Shown one piece after another: positions 27,790-36,673 of a stretch of 64,000 bases of DNA. Position numbers and translations under genes: made by a program. This DNA is from Pseudomonas lactis (GTDB taxonomy: Bacteria > Pseudomonadota > Gammaproteobacteria > Pseudomonadales > Pseudomonadaceae). Within the stretch, counting starts at the first letter, position 1, and the number at the start of each line of letters is the position of its first letter. The notes under the pieces are model-generated. The model was not told where the DNA came from. It searched no databases and saw only the letters and a list, made by a program, of their open reading frames with translations. The stretch is from positions 331,325 to 395,324 of the forward strand of contig NZ_JYLO01000007.1 of assembly GCF_001439845.1 (NCBI RefSeq), written 5' to 3'.

Positions 27790-29235
27790 TCAGTCGTGAT
27801 GAACCTTGGCGCGCTTGAGCAGCTTTTTGCAGCGCTCGGATAAATGCAGCACCCGCAGGTGCTTGCCGGCCTTGGTGTAGCGCTCGCGCAGGGTCATCAG
27901 CGCGGCAATTGCCGAATAGTCGACAAAGCTCAGGTGACGGCAATCCAGCGTGACCTGGGCCGGGTCGTTGGCTGGGTCGAACTGATTCAAAAACGGCGTG
28001 GTCGAGGCGAAGAACAACGTGCCGTGCAGCCGATAGAGCTTGCTGCCATCGGCCTCCAGATGTTCATCAGCGTACAGTTCCCGCGCCTGCTGCCAGGCGA
28101 AGTTCAGCGCGGCGATGACGATACCGCACAGCACGGCGGTGGCCAGGTCGGTGAACACGGTGATGATCGTCACCGCCATAATCACCAGCACATCATTGAG
28201 CGGCACCTTGTTGATCACCCGCAACGACGCCCAGGCGAAGGTCTGTTGCGACACCACGAACATCACGCCCACCAACGCCGCCAGCGGAATCCGCTCGATC
28301 AGTGGCGACAGAAACAGAATGAACAACAGAATCATCACCCCGGCAAACACCCCGGAGAAACGCCCACGCCCGCCGGAGCTGAGGTTGATCACGGTTTGCC
28401 CGATCATCGCGCAACCGCCCATGCCGCCGAACAGGCCCGAGACCATATTCGCCGCGCCCAGGGCCACGCTTTCGCGGTCAGGATAACCACGGGTCTCGGT
28501 GATTTCGTCGGTGAGGTTGAGGGTCAGCAGGGTTTCCAACAGGCCGACCATCGCCATCAAAAACGCGTAGGGCGCGATGATGCCAAGGGTTTCCAGGGTC
28601 CAGGGGATCTGCGGCAGCGCGAAGGTCGGCAAGCCACCGGCAATGTGCGCCATATCCCCCAATGTACGGGTCGGCAAACCAAGCAGGTACACCGCCAGGC
28701 CCACCCCCAGAATCGCCACCAGCGCGGGCGGCACGGCACGGGTCAGGCGGGGCAACAGGTACACAATGGCCATGGTCGCCGCCACCAGCCCGGCCATCAC
28801 GTACAGCGGCGTGCCGCTGAGCCAGGTTTCACCGCTCTTGAAATGCTCCAGTTGCGCCAGCGCAATGATGATCGCCAGGCCGTTGACGAAGCCGAGCATC
28901 ACCGAATGCGGCACCATGCGCACCAGCTTGCCCAGGCGCAGCAGGCCGAAAGCGACCATGATCAACCCGCCGAGCAACACCGTCGCCAGCAAATACTCCA
29001 CGCCGTGCTGCACCACCAACGCGACGATCACCACTGCCATCGAACCTGCCGCACCGGACACCATACCGGGACGGCCGCCGAACAATGCGGTGAGGGTGCA
29101 AATGATGAAGGCGCCGTAGAGGCCCATCAGCGGGTTGAGATGGGCCACCAGCGCAAAGGCGATGCATTCGGGCAGCAAGGCGAAAGACGTGGTGAGGCCG
29201 GCCAGGGCGTCGGCGCGCAGACGGGTGAGGTTCAT
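27790..29235 (-). CDS. SulP-family anion transporter with STAS domain
   Basis: The 481-residue inner-membrane protein belongs to the SulP/SLC26 group that carries sulfate, bicarbonate or dicarboxylates. It has about 11-14 membrane segments (LAGLTTSFALLPECIAFALVAHLNPLMGLYGAFIICTLTALFGGRPGMVSGAAG at the N-terminus) and a C-terminal STAS domain (about 385-480, VTLDCRHLSFVDYSAIAALM). ATG 29235 is the start; the frame runs on upstream into a REP element, which is not coding. No carbonic anhydrase or cys gene is adjacent, so the anion is open. Confidence 0.9.
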   Translation of the reverse strand: MNLTRLRADALAGLTTSFALLPECIAFALVAHLNPLMGLYGAFIICTLTALFGGRPGMVSGAAGSMAVVIVALVVQHGVEYLLATVLLGGLIMVAFGLLRLGKLVRMVPHSVMLGFVNGLAIIIALAQLEHFKSGETWLSGTPLYVMAGLVAATMAIVYLLPRLTRAVPPALVAILGVGLAVYLLGLPTRTLGDMAHIAGGLPTFALPQIPWTLETLGIIAPYAFLMAMVGLLETLLTLNLTDEITETRGYPDRESVALGAANMVSGLFGGMGGCAMIGQTVINLSSGGRGRFSGVFAGVMILLFILFLSPLIERIPLAALVGVMFVVSQQTFAWASLRVINKVPLNDVLVIMAVTIITVFTDLATAVLCGIVIAALNFAWQQARELYADEHLEADGSKLYRLHGTLFFASTTPFLNQFDPANDPAQVTLDCRHLSFVDYSAIAALMTLRERYTKAGKHLRVLHLSERCKKLLKRAKVHHD

Positions 29236-29334
29236 GGAGTACCAGGGAATTGCGGGGGATAAGGCGGGGAATGGTACGGAATTGCGGCGGGTGGGGCTAG
29301 TGAAGTGTCTGGTCCGATGCACCGAGTCGCCCCT

Positions 29335-29407
29335 TTCGCAGGCAAGCCAGCTCCCACATTTGACAGGGTTCACACCTGAACAATGTGGGAGCTGGCTTGC
29401 CTGCGAA
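29335..29407. repeat. REP palindromic element, type A
   Basis: Inverted arms TTCGCAGGCAAGCCAGCTCC and GGAGCTGGCTTGCCTGCGAA enclose a loop of about 20 bases, between the SulP and SDR genes. Confidence 0.9.
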
Positions 29408-29433
29408 GGCCGCACCGCGGTGCTAAGCGAACA

Positions 29434-30327
29434 TCACACCATCTCGTCGCGAATCCACTCCACCACCGAAGTGCGCTTAGGTGCCCACCCCAACAATTCA
29501 CGGGCCTGCTTGCCACGCACTCGGCTATTGGAGCCCAACCCGTAGTTGGCCATTTCATAGCCCCACTCGGCCTCAGCCTCGGCCAATGGCCAATCCTGTG
29601 GCTTGCCCAGGTTTAGGGCTTGGGCAATCGCCGTGGTCATGTCGATGAACGCCGCTTCGCTGCTTTCCACAAAATAGAAAGTGCCCGGTACGTTCTTGGT
29701 CAACGCCAGCAGATACAAGGCCACCACGTCTTCAATATGCACGTTGGACCAAATGTTCTGCCCAGGGCCCACATGGCGCACCACCCCGCTTTTGCGTGCC
29801 TGCTTGAGCAAGCGCGGCAATTGCACGCTGTCACGCTTCACGCCCAGGCTGTGGCCGTAGATCAGGGTGTTGCAGATCACCGCCGAATTCACGCCGTCGT
29901 TGGCGGCCGCGAGGATCAGGTTGTCGATGGCCACACGGGCGGCCTTGTCGACGGTCGGCTCAGGCAGGTTGTCTTCGAAGTAGATGACATCGCTGGCCTT
30001 ACCGCCCGACGCATCCCCTACGATGCTCGAACCGCTGGTATGCAGGAACGGCTTGTTCGAACCTTTCAAAGCGGCCAGCAAGGTTTGCACGGCGCCGCGA
30101 TGGTCGCTGCTGGCGGCGTTGATCACCGCATCAGCCTTCTGCGCCTGCTCGGTCAACACCGTTGCGTCGTCGAGGGTGCCAATCACGGGCGTGATGCCCA
30201 GGGCGGTCATTTCGGTGGCTTGTTCAGCGCTGCGCACCAGGCCGGTGACGTGATGGCCGGCGTTGACCAGGCCGGTAGCGATGGAACCGCCGATAAACCC
30301 TGCGGCGCCGGTAACGAATACATTCAT
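29434..30327 (-). CDS. NAD-dependent epimerase/dehydratase family (SDR) protein
   Basis: The 297-residue protein is an extended or atypical SDR with the NAD(P)-binding VTGAAGFIGGSIATGLVNAGH near residues 5-26, and HTSGSSIVGDASGG and NTLIYGHSLG in the middle. The start is ATG 30327. It is read in the same direction as the LysR gene 103 bp upstream. Substrate and pathway cannot be assigned. Confidence 0.85.
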   Translation of the reverse strand: MNVFVTGAAGFIGGSIATGLVNAGHHVTGLVRSAEQATEMTALGITPVIGTLDDATVLTEQAQKADAVINAASSDHRGAVQTLLAALKGSNKPFLHTSGSSIVGDASGGKASDVIYFEDNLPEPTVDKAARVAIDNLILAAANDGVNSAVICNTLIYGHSLGVKRDSVQLPRLLKQARKSGVVRHVGPGQNIWSNVHIEDVVALYLLALTKNVPGTFYFVESSEAAFIDMTTAIAQALNLGKPQDWPLAEAEAEWGYEMANYGLGSNSRVRGKQARELLGWAPKRTSVVEWIRDEMV

Positions 30328-30430
30328 GGAGGTTGCTCCTGACTGGGTAAGTAATGCGCCCAGTATCCAACCCACACCGCTGTCGAATAAGCCCGTGCGG
30401 CCCAATTCACTCTTGCGCTCAGATCACGAA

Positions 30431-31327
30431 TCAGCTCGCATACCGCGCCAGCTTGGCCTGAATGAAGTCCAGGAAGCACTGGATGCGCAACGCCAATTGC
30501 GAGTTGCGGTAGAACACGGCGTGGATCGGCTGGCGATAGCCACTGTTGAACGCCTCCAGCAAGGGCACCAGGCGTCCGGCGTCGAGGTCTTGGGCCGTCA
30601 TGAAATTGGACAGGCACGCAATGCCCTGCCCTTCCAGCGCTAATTGCCGCAAGGTTTCACCACTGGACGCGCTGACGCCGGGCTGGATCAGCCAGCGGTC
30701 ACCTTCGCCATGGCGCAGCGGCCAGTGGTTGAGGGTTTCGGTGTGGGTGAAGCCCAGCAAGGTGTGATCAGCCAACTCGGCAACGGTCGTCGGCGTGCCA
30801 AACTGCTTGAGGTAGCCGGGGCTGGCCAGGATATGCAGCGGCGTGCTGCCCAAAAAGCGCGCATGCAGGGTCGAGTCGGCCAGGGCGCCGATGCGAATGG
30901 CGATGTCGGTGCTTTGCTCCAGCAGGTCGATGATCAAATCATCGCTGTTGAGCTCCAGCTGGATATCCGGGTAGAGGCTGCGAAACTCGGCGATGTACGG
31001 CACGATCCCATGCAGCATGAACGGCACGGCGGCGTTGATACGCAGGCGCCCGGCCGGTTTTTTCTGGCGCGAGGACAGGCGCTCTTCCAGCTCGTCCATC
31101 TGCGCCAGGATCACCTTGGCCTGTTCGAAGAAGTACTTGCCCTCTTCGGTCAGGTCCATGCGCCGCGTGGTGCGGTTGATCAAGGTGGTGTCGAGCTTGG
31201 CTTCCAGGCGCGACAACGTGCGGCTGACCGCCGATGGCGTTTGCCCGACTTTTTCGGCGGCGGCGGAAATCGAGCCGCACTCGATCACGCTGACAAAAAT
31301 CTGTAGCTCATCAGATCGGGCTTTCAC
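30431..31327 (-). CDS. LysR-family transcriptional regulator
   Basis: The 298-residue regulator starts with GTG at 31327, six bases after AAGGA. It has a typical LysR winged helix (ELQIFVSVIECGSISAAAEKVGQTPSAVSRTLSRLEAKLDTTLINRTTRRMDLTEEG) and a substrate domain. It resembles the DsdC/CrgA-like subgroup. It is followed in the same direction by the SDR gene, an unusual layout since LysR genes are more often divergent from targets. The target is unknown. Confidence 0.88.
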   Translation of the reverse strand: MKARSDELQIFVSVIECGSISAAAEKVGQTPSAVSRTLSRLEAKLDTTLINRTTRRMDLTEEGKYFFEQAKVILAQMDELEERLSSRQKKPAGRLRINAAVPFMLHGIVPYIAEFRSLYPDIQLELNSDDLIIDLLEQSTDIAIRIGALADSTLHARFLGSTPLHILASPGYLKQFGTPTTVAELADHTLLGFTHTETLNHWPLRHGEGDRWLIQPGVSASSGETLRQLALEGQGIACLSNFMTAQDLDAGRLVPLLEAFNSGYRQPIHAVFYRNSQLALRIQCFLDFIQAKLARYAS

Positions 31328-31369
31328 GGGCAGTCCTTCATTAAACGGCTGACAAATGCCCGGTCATTA

Positions 31370-32134
31370 TTAACCAGCCAGCAACAAATGGCCTCCCAAC
31401 AACGCCATGCCGGTGAAAAATCCACGTTTGAACCACAAGGCACTGATGCGCCGACGCACCACTTGGCCCAGCCACATCCCTAGCAAGGCCGGCAACAGCG
31501 CCAACACAGATGCACCGACTTCAGCACCGCCCAACGCACCACGCCAAGCCAGCCCGGCGGCCAGCGCCAGTGTCGACACGGTGAATGACAGCCCCAGCGC
31601 CTGCACCAACTGATCACGGCTCAAGCCCAGGGCTTGCAGATACGGTACCGCAGGGATCACGAAGACACCGGTGGCCGAGGTGATGATGCCGGTGACCACA
31701 CCGCACAAAGGCCCCAGCCAGCGCTCGGTGCGGGGTGCGACCCTGAAGGTCGGCAGGAATAACCCGCTCAAGGCATACACCAGTAACGCCGCGCCCAAGG
31801 CGCGTACCACCCAAGGCCCGCTGCCCATGCCCAGCCACAAGGTGCCCAGCCCGGTGCCGAGAAAAATCAGCAACAGCATCGGCCACAGGCGTTTGAGCAA
31901 GGCACCCAAGTGGCCGCCACAGGTGAGTTGCCAGAGGTTGGTCACCGTCGAAGGAATGATCAGCAATGCCGCAGCCTGCGCGGGCAACATAGCCAGGCCA
32001 AGCATGCCCATGGCCACGGTGGGCAGGCCCAGGCCGATGACGCCCTTGACCGTACCGGCCAGTAGGAAGGTAGTGATGACCAACGCGGTCAGGGCGGGGC
32101 CGAGGTTTTGGTAGAACGCGAGGAAGGTATTCAT
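31370..32134 (-). CDS. TSUP-family (TauE/SafE) membrane protein
   Basis: The 254-residue inner-membrane protein has about eight hydrophobic segments and the family motifs TTFLLAGTVKGVIGLGLPTVAMGMLGLAM (first repeat) and GVVTGIITSATGVFVIPAVPYLQALGLSRDQLVQALGLSF (second repeat). TSUP proteins export or import sulfur-containing or organic anions. The start is ATG 32134. It is probably independent of its neighbours, although a divergent LysR gene begins 189 bp away and could regulate it. Confidence 0.87.
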   Translation of the reverse strand: MNTFLAFYQNLGPALTALVITTFLLAGTVKGVIGLGLPTVAMGMLGLAMLPAQAAALLIIPSTVTNLWQLTCGGHLGALLKRLWPMLLLIFLGTGLGTLWLGMGSGPWVVRALGAALLVYALSGLFLPTFRVAPRTERWLGPLCGVVTGIITSATGVFVIPAVPYLQALGLSRDQLVQALGLSFTVSTLALAAGLAWRGALGGAEVGASVLALLPALLGMWLGQVVRRRISALWFKRGFFTGMALLGGHLLLAG

Positions 32135-32219
32135 GGCTGCATTCTGGTGCTTTTCGATAGCTTGTGAAATTCGCCATATACTGAGGCAGCCTCTTGTTTT
32201 GTGTGAGGCTGATACCGCT

Positions 32220-32291
32220 ATCGCAGGCAAGCCAGCTCCCACATTTGAATGTATTCACAGTTCAAAATGTGGGAGCTGGCTTGCCTGCGAT
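32220..32291. repeat. REP palindromic element, type A
   Basis: Two well-conserved arms lie between the TSUP gene and the divergent LysR gene, inside what would be their shared promoter region. Confidence 0.9.
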
Positions 32292-32323
32292 GAGGCCCGC
32301 CCAGTCACCGGAAACCTGCAGCC

Positions 32324-33214
32324 ATGCACTTTGACCTGATCGACCTGCGCCTCTACCTGCACATCTTGGACACCGGCAATATCACCGCCGGCGCGGCCCG
32401 CAGCCACCTGTCCCTGGCTGCCGCCAGTGCACGCATCCGGGCAATGGAATCTTCACTGGGTATTGCGTTTCTCGAGCGCGGCCGCCGTGGCGTCATCCCG
32501 ACACCTGCGGGCAAAGCCCTGGCCCGGCATGCTCGCCTGCTGTTGCAACAGGCCGACCACCTGCAACAGGACTTGGCCGAATACGCCAATGGCGTCAAAG
32601 GCCAGGTACGCCTGCTGTGCAACACCACCGCCCTCAGCGAATACCTGCCGGAACTGCTCGCGCAGTTTTTGCGCGAACACCCCAACCTCGATATCGACCT
32701 GCAAGAGCTGCCCAGCCTGCGCATCACCCACGCGTTGCGCCAGGGCACGGCCGACCTGGGGATTATTTCCGATGCAGTGGACACCCACGGCTTGCAGACC
32801 CTGGCGTTTCGCGACGACCCGCTGGTGCTGATCATGCCCCTGGACCACCCGTTGACCAGCGCGAGTTTTATCGACAGCTTGCAATACGACTACGTGGGCC
32901 TGGGGGCCAACAGCGCGTTGGCGGTATACCTGGAAGAACAGGCATTGCATGCAGGCTTTCGCTTGCAGACGCGCATTCGCGCCGACGGTTTTGATGGGTT
33001 GATTCGCATGGTCGCCGGCGGCGCGGGCCTGGGCATCGTGCCTCAGGCCGCCTTGGACCGCTGGCCGTCAGAACGCCGTTTCAAGGCCCACCTCCTGCAA
33101 GAGGAGTGGGCCTGCCGCACGTTGCTGTTATGCGCACGCTCGTTCGAGCACCTGCCGAGTTATGCCAGGGCTTTGTTCGAGGCCTTGGCCCTGCCCTTGC
33201 GGAAGAACCCGTAA
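32324..33214 (+). CDS. LysR-family transcriptional regulator
   Basis: The 296-residue protein has the DNA-binding part LIDLRLYLHILDTGNITAGAARSHLSLAAASARIRAMESSLGIAFLERGRRG and a substrate domain (GQVRLLCNTTALSEYLPELLAQFLREHPNLDIDLQ). The unusual AAASARI recognition helix is shared with CysL-like regulators of transporters. It is divergent from the TSUP exporter, a probable target. Its last 55 bases overlap the end of the convergent amino-acid permease gene. Confidence 0.88.
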   Translation: MHFDLIDLRLYLHILDTGNITAGAARSHLSLAAASARIRAMESSLGIAFLERGRRGVIPTPAGKALARHARLLLQQADHLQQDLAEYANGVKGQVRLLCNTTALSEYLPELLAQFLREHPNLDIDLQELPSLRITHALRQGTADLGIISDAVDTHGLQTLAFRDDPLVLIMPLDHPLTSASFIDSLQYDYVGLGANSALAVYLEEQALHAGFRLQTRIRADGFDGLIRMVAGGAGLGIVPQAALDRWPSERRFKAHLLQEEWACRTLLLCARSFEHLPSYARALFEALALPLRKNP

Positions 33215-34566
33215 TACACAGCCGACAGAATCAGCAGGAACGGCACGCCAAACACCAGTGTCATCTTGAAGGCGTCGGTGAAATAGGTGGTGATCATCAC
33301 CGCCCCCATCAGCACCAACCCCAGCAACGTGCTGTAGGGAAACAGGCGCAACTGGAACGACAACTTCGCCCCGCCATGACGCTTGCGATAGCGGCGGAAA
33401 AACAGGTGCGTGAGGAAGATCATGAACCAGGTGAAGATCGCGCCAAACATCGAGATCGCCATCATCAGGGTGAACGAGCTTTCCGGGTACACCACATTCA
33501 GCAAGGTCGCCAGGGCAATGCCCGAGCTGGAAAGCAACAAGGCGTTCAGCGGGATACCGTTCTTGCTCAACGCGCCCATGGACTTGGGTGCAAAACCTGC
33601 GCGCGACAGGCTGAACATCATGCGCGTGGTGATATAGAGCTGGCTGTTCATGGCCGACAGCGCCGCGATCAGGATCACGAAATTCATCACTCCAGTGGCG
33701 CCGGGAATGCCGATGGTCTGCATCACCGTGACAAACGGGCTCTGGGCCTGGCCGGCCTGGTTCCAGGGCACGATCGCGAGCATCAGTGCCAGGGTCAGCA
33801 GGTAGAACACCACCAACCGCACGATGGTAGCGCGAAAGGCTTTCTTCACTGCCTGCTCCGGGTCGGCGGCTTCACCGGCGGCCACGGCGATCATCTCGAC
33901 GCTGAGGTAGCTGAAGATCGACACGATCACCGCGATCCACATGCCACTCAAGCCATGGGGGAAAAAGCCGTCGTGGGCCGTGTAGTTCTGCACGCCGTAG
34001 TCAGGGTTGCCGGAGCCGAACACCACATACACTGCCAGGATGATGAAACCGACAATGGCGCTGATCTTGATCGTCGAGAACCAGTATTCGAAGTTGCCGA
34101 AGGTCTTCACGCTGATCGCATTGAGCACAATCAGCACACTGGAGAACGACACGATCCACACCCACTCCGGCACGTTGGCGAACCAGTACTTCATGTACAT
34201 CGCCACCGCCGTCACCTCGGCGCCCGCCGCCAGCACAATCGCCGCCCAATAGGCATACCGCACCAGGAACCCAGCCAATGGGCTGATGTAGAACTCGGCA
34301 TACGCGCCAAAGGAGCCTGAGGTGGAGTGGGCCACCGTCATCTCCGCCAGGCAGCCCATCAGCAGCAAGGTGATCAACGCGCCGATGGCGTAGCTCACCA
34401 GCACGCTCGGCCCGGCATAGCCGATGGCGTAGGCACTGCCCATGAACAGCCCGGTACCGATGGCGCCACCGATGGCGATCATGCTCATCTGGCCGGAAGT
34501 GAGCTGGCGCCTCAGGCCCAGTTCACGGTGGGTAATCTCTGCAAAGCCGTTGTCTGGCGTGGTCAC
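33160..34566 (-). CDS. APC-family amino-acid permease
   Basis: The 468-residue inner-membrane permease has 12 hydrophobic segments and the AAT-family start LTSGQMSMIAIGGAIGTGLFMGSAYAIGYAGPSVLVSYAIGALI. It lies directly downstream of kynU on the same strand (132 bp gap, with a REP element between), so it may import tryptophan, kynurenine or another aromatic amine substrate. GABA or proline permeases of the same family are alternatives. The 3' end overlaps a convergent LysR gene by 55 bp. Confidence 0.85.
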   Translation of the reverse strand: MTTPDNGFAEITHRELGLRRQLTSGQMSMIAIGGAIGTGLFMGSAYAIGYAGPSVLVSYAIGALITLLLMGCLAEMTVAHSTSGSFGAYAEFYISPLAGFLVRYAYWAAIVLAAGAEVTAVAMYMKYWFANVPEWVWIVSFSSVLIVLNAISVKTFGNFEYWFSTIKISAIVGFIILAVYVVFGSGNPDYGVQNYTAHDGFFPHGLSGMWIAVIVSIFSYLSVEMIAVAAGEAADPEQAVKKAFRATIVRLVVFYLLTLALMLAIVPWNQAGQAQSPFVTVMQTIGIPGATGVMNFVILIAALSAMNSQLYITTRMMFSLSRAGFAPKSMGALSKNGIPLNALLLSSSGIALATLLNVVYPESSFTLMMAISMFGAIFTWFMIFLTHLFFRRYRKRHGGAKLSFQLRLFPYSTLLGLVLMGAVMITTYFTDAFKMTLVFGVPFLLILSAVYYGFFRKGRAKASNKALA

Positions 34567-34609
34567 TGGTGTGCCCCTTTATTATTGTGATGGTGGCTGA
34601 CGCTGAACC

Positions 34610-34684
34610 TGTGGGAGCTGGCTTGCCTGCGATAACGGTAGTGAATGCACCGACGCTATCGCAGGCAAGCCAGCTCCCACATTT
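34610..34684. repeat. REP palindromic element, type A
   Basis: Conserved arms lie between kynU and the permease gene and may uncouple their transcription. Confidence 0.9.
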
Positions 34685-34698
34685 GGTCTGTATTGCTC

Positions 34699-35949
34699 TT
34701 AAGTGACGCTGTTGCGCACTTTGAATTGCGCCTGGTCCCACGTGCGCTTGTCGAGTATTTCTCCGAGGATTTCCACGGCGTCCCATACCTCGGTGAAGCT
34801 TGTGTACAAAGGCGTGAAGCCAAAACGCATGATCCGCGGTTCACGGTAATCGCCGATCACGCCTCGGGCGATCAAGGCCTGGATCACGGCGTAACCTTCA
34901 GGGTGTTCAAAGCTGACGTGGCTGCCGCGCCGGGCGTGCTCACGCGGGGTGATCAGCTCCAGGCCGTGGGCGGCACAGCGGCTTTCGACCAAGGCAATGA
35001 ACAGGTCAGTCAAGGCCAGGGATTTAGTCCGCAGGCGGGCCATATCGGTCTGGGCAAAAATCTCCAGGCCACATTCCACCATGGCCAGTGAGGTAATCGG
35101 CTGCGTACCGCACAGGTAGCGAGCGATGCCGGCGCTGGGGGCGTAGGTGGACTCCATGGCGAACTGCCGGGTATGCCCGAACCACCCGGACAACGGCTGG
35201 CGCACCACATCCACCAACGCCGGGTTGACCCACACAAACGCCTGGGAGCCCGGGCCGCCGTTGAGGTATTTGTAGGTGCAGCCAATCGCATAATCCGCAT
35301 TGGCCTGGTGCAGGTCGACAGGCACCGCGCCCGCCGAATGCGCCAGGTCCCAGATGCTCAGCGCGCCGCACTCGTGGCTCAGTGCGGTCAGCGCCGCCAT
35401 GTCGTACATGTAGCCGGTCTTGTAGTTGACGTGGGTGAGCATCACCACCGCCACGTCTGCATCGATGGCCTGGGGCAGTTCGGCCGGGCTGTTCACCAGG
35501 CGCAGGGAATAGCCTTGTTGCAGCAGTTCGGCCAAGCCTTCGGCGATGTACAAATCGGTGGGAAAGTTGCTCGCTTCACTGACGATGACCTTACGCGCCG
35601 GCGTACGTTGGCGCTGCACACTCAAGGCGGCGCTGAGCACTTTGAACAGGTTGATGGAGGTGGTATCGGTGATCACCACCTCGCCGTCACGCGCACCGAT
35701 CAATGGCGCCAGGCGATTGCCCAGGCGCTGGGACAAATCCGCCCAGCCGGCGCTGTTCCAGCTGCGAATCAGGCCATTGCCCCACTCTTCGGCGATCACC
35801 TGTTGTGCCCGCTCCAGCGCCGCCACCGGGCGCGCGCCGAGGGAGTTGCCATCGAGGTAGATCACCCCCTCGGGCAAGGCGAATTGGGCGCGCAGGGAGG
35901 CCAACGGGTCCTGGGCGTCGAGGGCTTGGCAATGGCTTCGAGTGGTCAT
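34699..35949 (-). CDS. kynU: Kynureninase KynU
   Basis: This PLP enzyme cleaves kynurenine to anthranilate and alanine. The 416-residue product has Lys227 in [13 protein letters not shown] as the PLP Schiff-base residue, the phosphate-site region [15 protein letters not shown], and the [14 protein letters not shown]sp pair that contacts the pyridine ring. The length equals that of the characterised P. fluorescens enzyme. It is divergent from kynR, its likely activator, and supplies anthranilate to antABC 6 kb away. Confidence 0.97.
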   Translation of the reverse strand: MTTRSHCQALDAQDPLASLRAQFALPEGVIYLDGNSLGARPVAALERAQQVIAEEWGNGLIRSWNSAGWADLSQRLGNRLAPLIGARDGEVVITDTTSINLFKVLSAALSVQRQRTPARKVIVSEASNFPTDLYIAEGLAELLQQGYSLRLVNSPAELPQAIDADVAVVMLTHVNYKTGYMYDMAALTALSHECGALSIWDLAHSAGAVPVDLHQANADYAIGCTYKYLNGGPGSQAFVWVNPALVDVVRQPLSGWFGHTRQFAMESTYAPSAGIARYLCGTQPITSLAMVECGLEIFAQTDMARLRTKSLALTDLFIALVESRCAAHGLELITPREHARRGSHVSFEHPEGYAVIQALIARGVIGDYREPRIMRFGFTPLYTSFTEVWDAVEILGEILDKRTWDQAQFKVRNSVT

Positions 35950-36051
35950 GGGTCGTCCTGGTTTTTATAAGTGAGGATGGACCAAATAATGAACGAACTT
36001 TTAGAGAATTTTCGTGCAAAGTGGTGGGTAAAGGGCTATTTAAGCTGTAGG

Positions 36052-36063
36052 AAATTCGAATTT
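36052..36063. promoter_or_regulatory. AT-rich palindrome in the kynU-kynR promoter region
   Basis: AAATTCGAATTT is a perfect 12-bp palindrome 30 bp upstream of the kynR ATG and about 100 bp upstream of kynU. Lrp-type regulators bind AT-rich palindromes of this kind, so it is a candidate KynR operator. Confidence 0.4.
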
Positions 36064-36093
36064 AACCTCCAAATACGCGGATATCTTCCAAGC

Positions 36094-36567
36094 ATGATTC
36101 TCGACGCCACCGACCTGCGCCTCCTGCATTTCCTGCAACAGGATGGCCGCATCAGCAACCAGGAATTGGCGGAAAAAGTCGCGCTGTCGCCGTCCGCATG
36201 CCTGCGCCGTTTGCGCCTGCTGGAGAGCGAGGGAATCATCAGCGGCTACCGTGCGGTATTGAATGCCGAGCAGTTGGGGATCGAGCTGGAAGCCATCGTG
36301 CACCTGTCGTTGCGCCAGGATGTGGAGGACTGGCATGAGACGTTCATCAAGAAGGTGCAAGGCTGGCCAGAGGTGGCGAGCGCCTATGTGATCACCGGCG
36401 CCAGCAACTATGTGTTGCGGGTGCAGGCGCGCAACCTCAAGCACTTTTCGGATTTCATTGTGAACCACCTGAACCGCACGGCGGGAGTGATGGATATCCG
36501 TTCGGAGATTGTGCTGCAGAAGATCAAGGACCGGGATGAGGTGTTGGACCTGGTCCTGCGCAAATAA
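36094..36567 (+). CDS. kynR: Lrp/AsnC-family regulator KynR
   Basis: The 157-residue regulator has an N-terminal Lrp helix-turn-helix (DATDLRLLHFLQQDGRISNQELAEKVALSPSACLRRLRLLESEGIISGYRA) and a C-terminal RAM ligand domain (VYVITGASNY-type region, FIVNHLNRTAGVMDIRSEIVLQKIK). The frame is open 41 codons upstream, but MILDATDLRLLHF is the family start. It is divergent from kynU. KynR of P. aeruginosa activates the kyn genes in response to kynurenine; the same is expected here for kynU and possibly kynBA. Confidence 0.92.
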   Translation: MILDATDLRLLHFLQQDGRISNQELAEKVALSPSACLRRLRLLESEGIISGYRAVLNAEQLGIELEAIVHLSLRQDVEDWHETFIKKVQGWPEVASAYVITGASNYVLRVQARNLKHFSDFIVNHLNRTAGVMDIRSEIVLQKIKDRDEVLDLVLRK

Positions 36568-36585
36568 CACAAACACCCCAAAACC

Positions 36586-36661
36586 AATGTGGGAGCTGGC
36601 TTGCCTGCGATAGCGGTGGTGAATGTTCCACCGCTATCGCAGGCAAGCCAGCTCCCACAGT
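36586..36661. repeat. REP palindromic element, type A
   Basis: Conserved arms lie between the convergent kynR and catA genes, where no other terminator is seen. Confidence 0.9.
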
Positions 36662-36673
36662 TGACCGAGTTGA

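Noticed and set aside
27844..29262. 472-codon plus-strand frame opposite the SulP gene
   Set aside because: His/Gln/Arg-rich low-complexity product without motifs, no RBS; the opposite strand encodes a clear SulP transporter with STAS domain.
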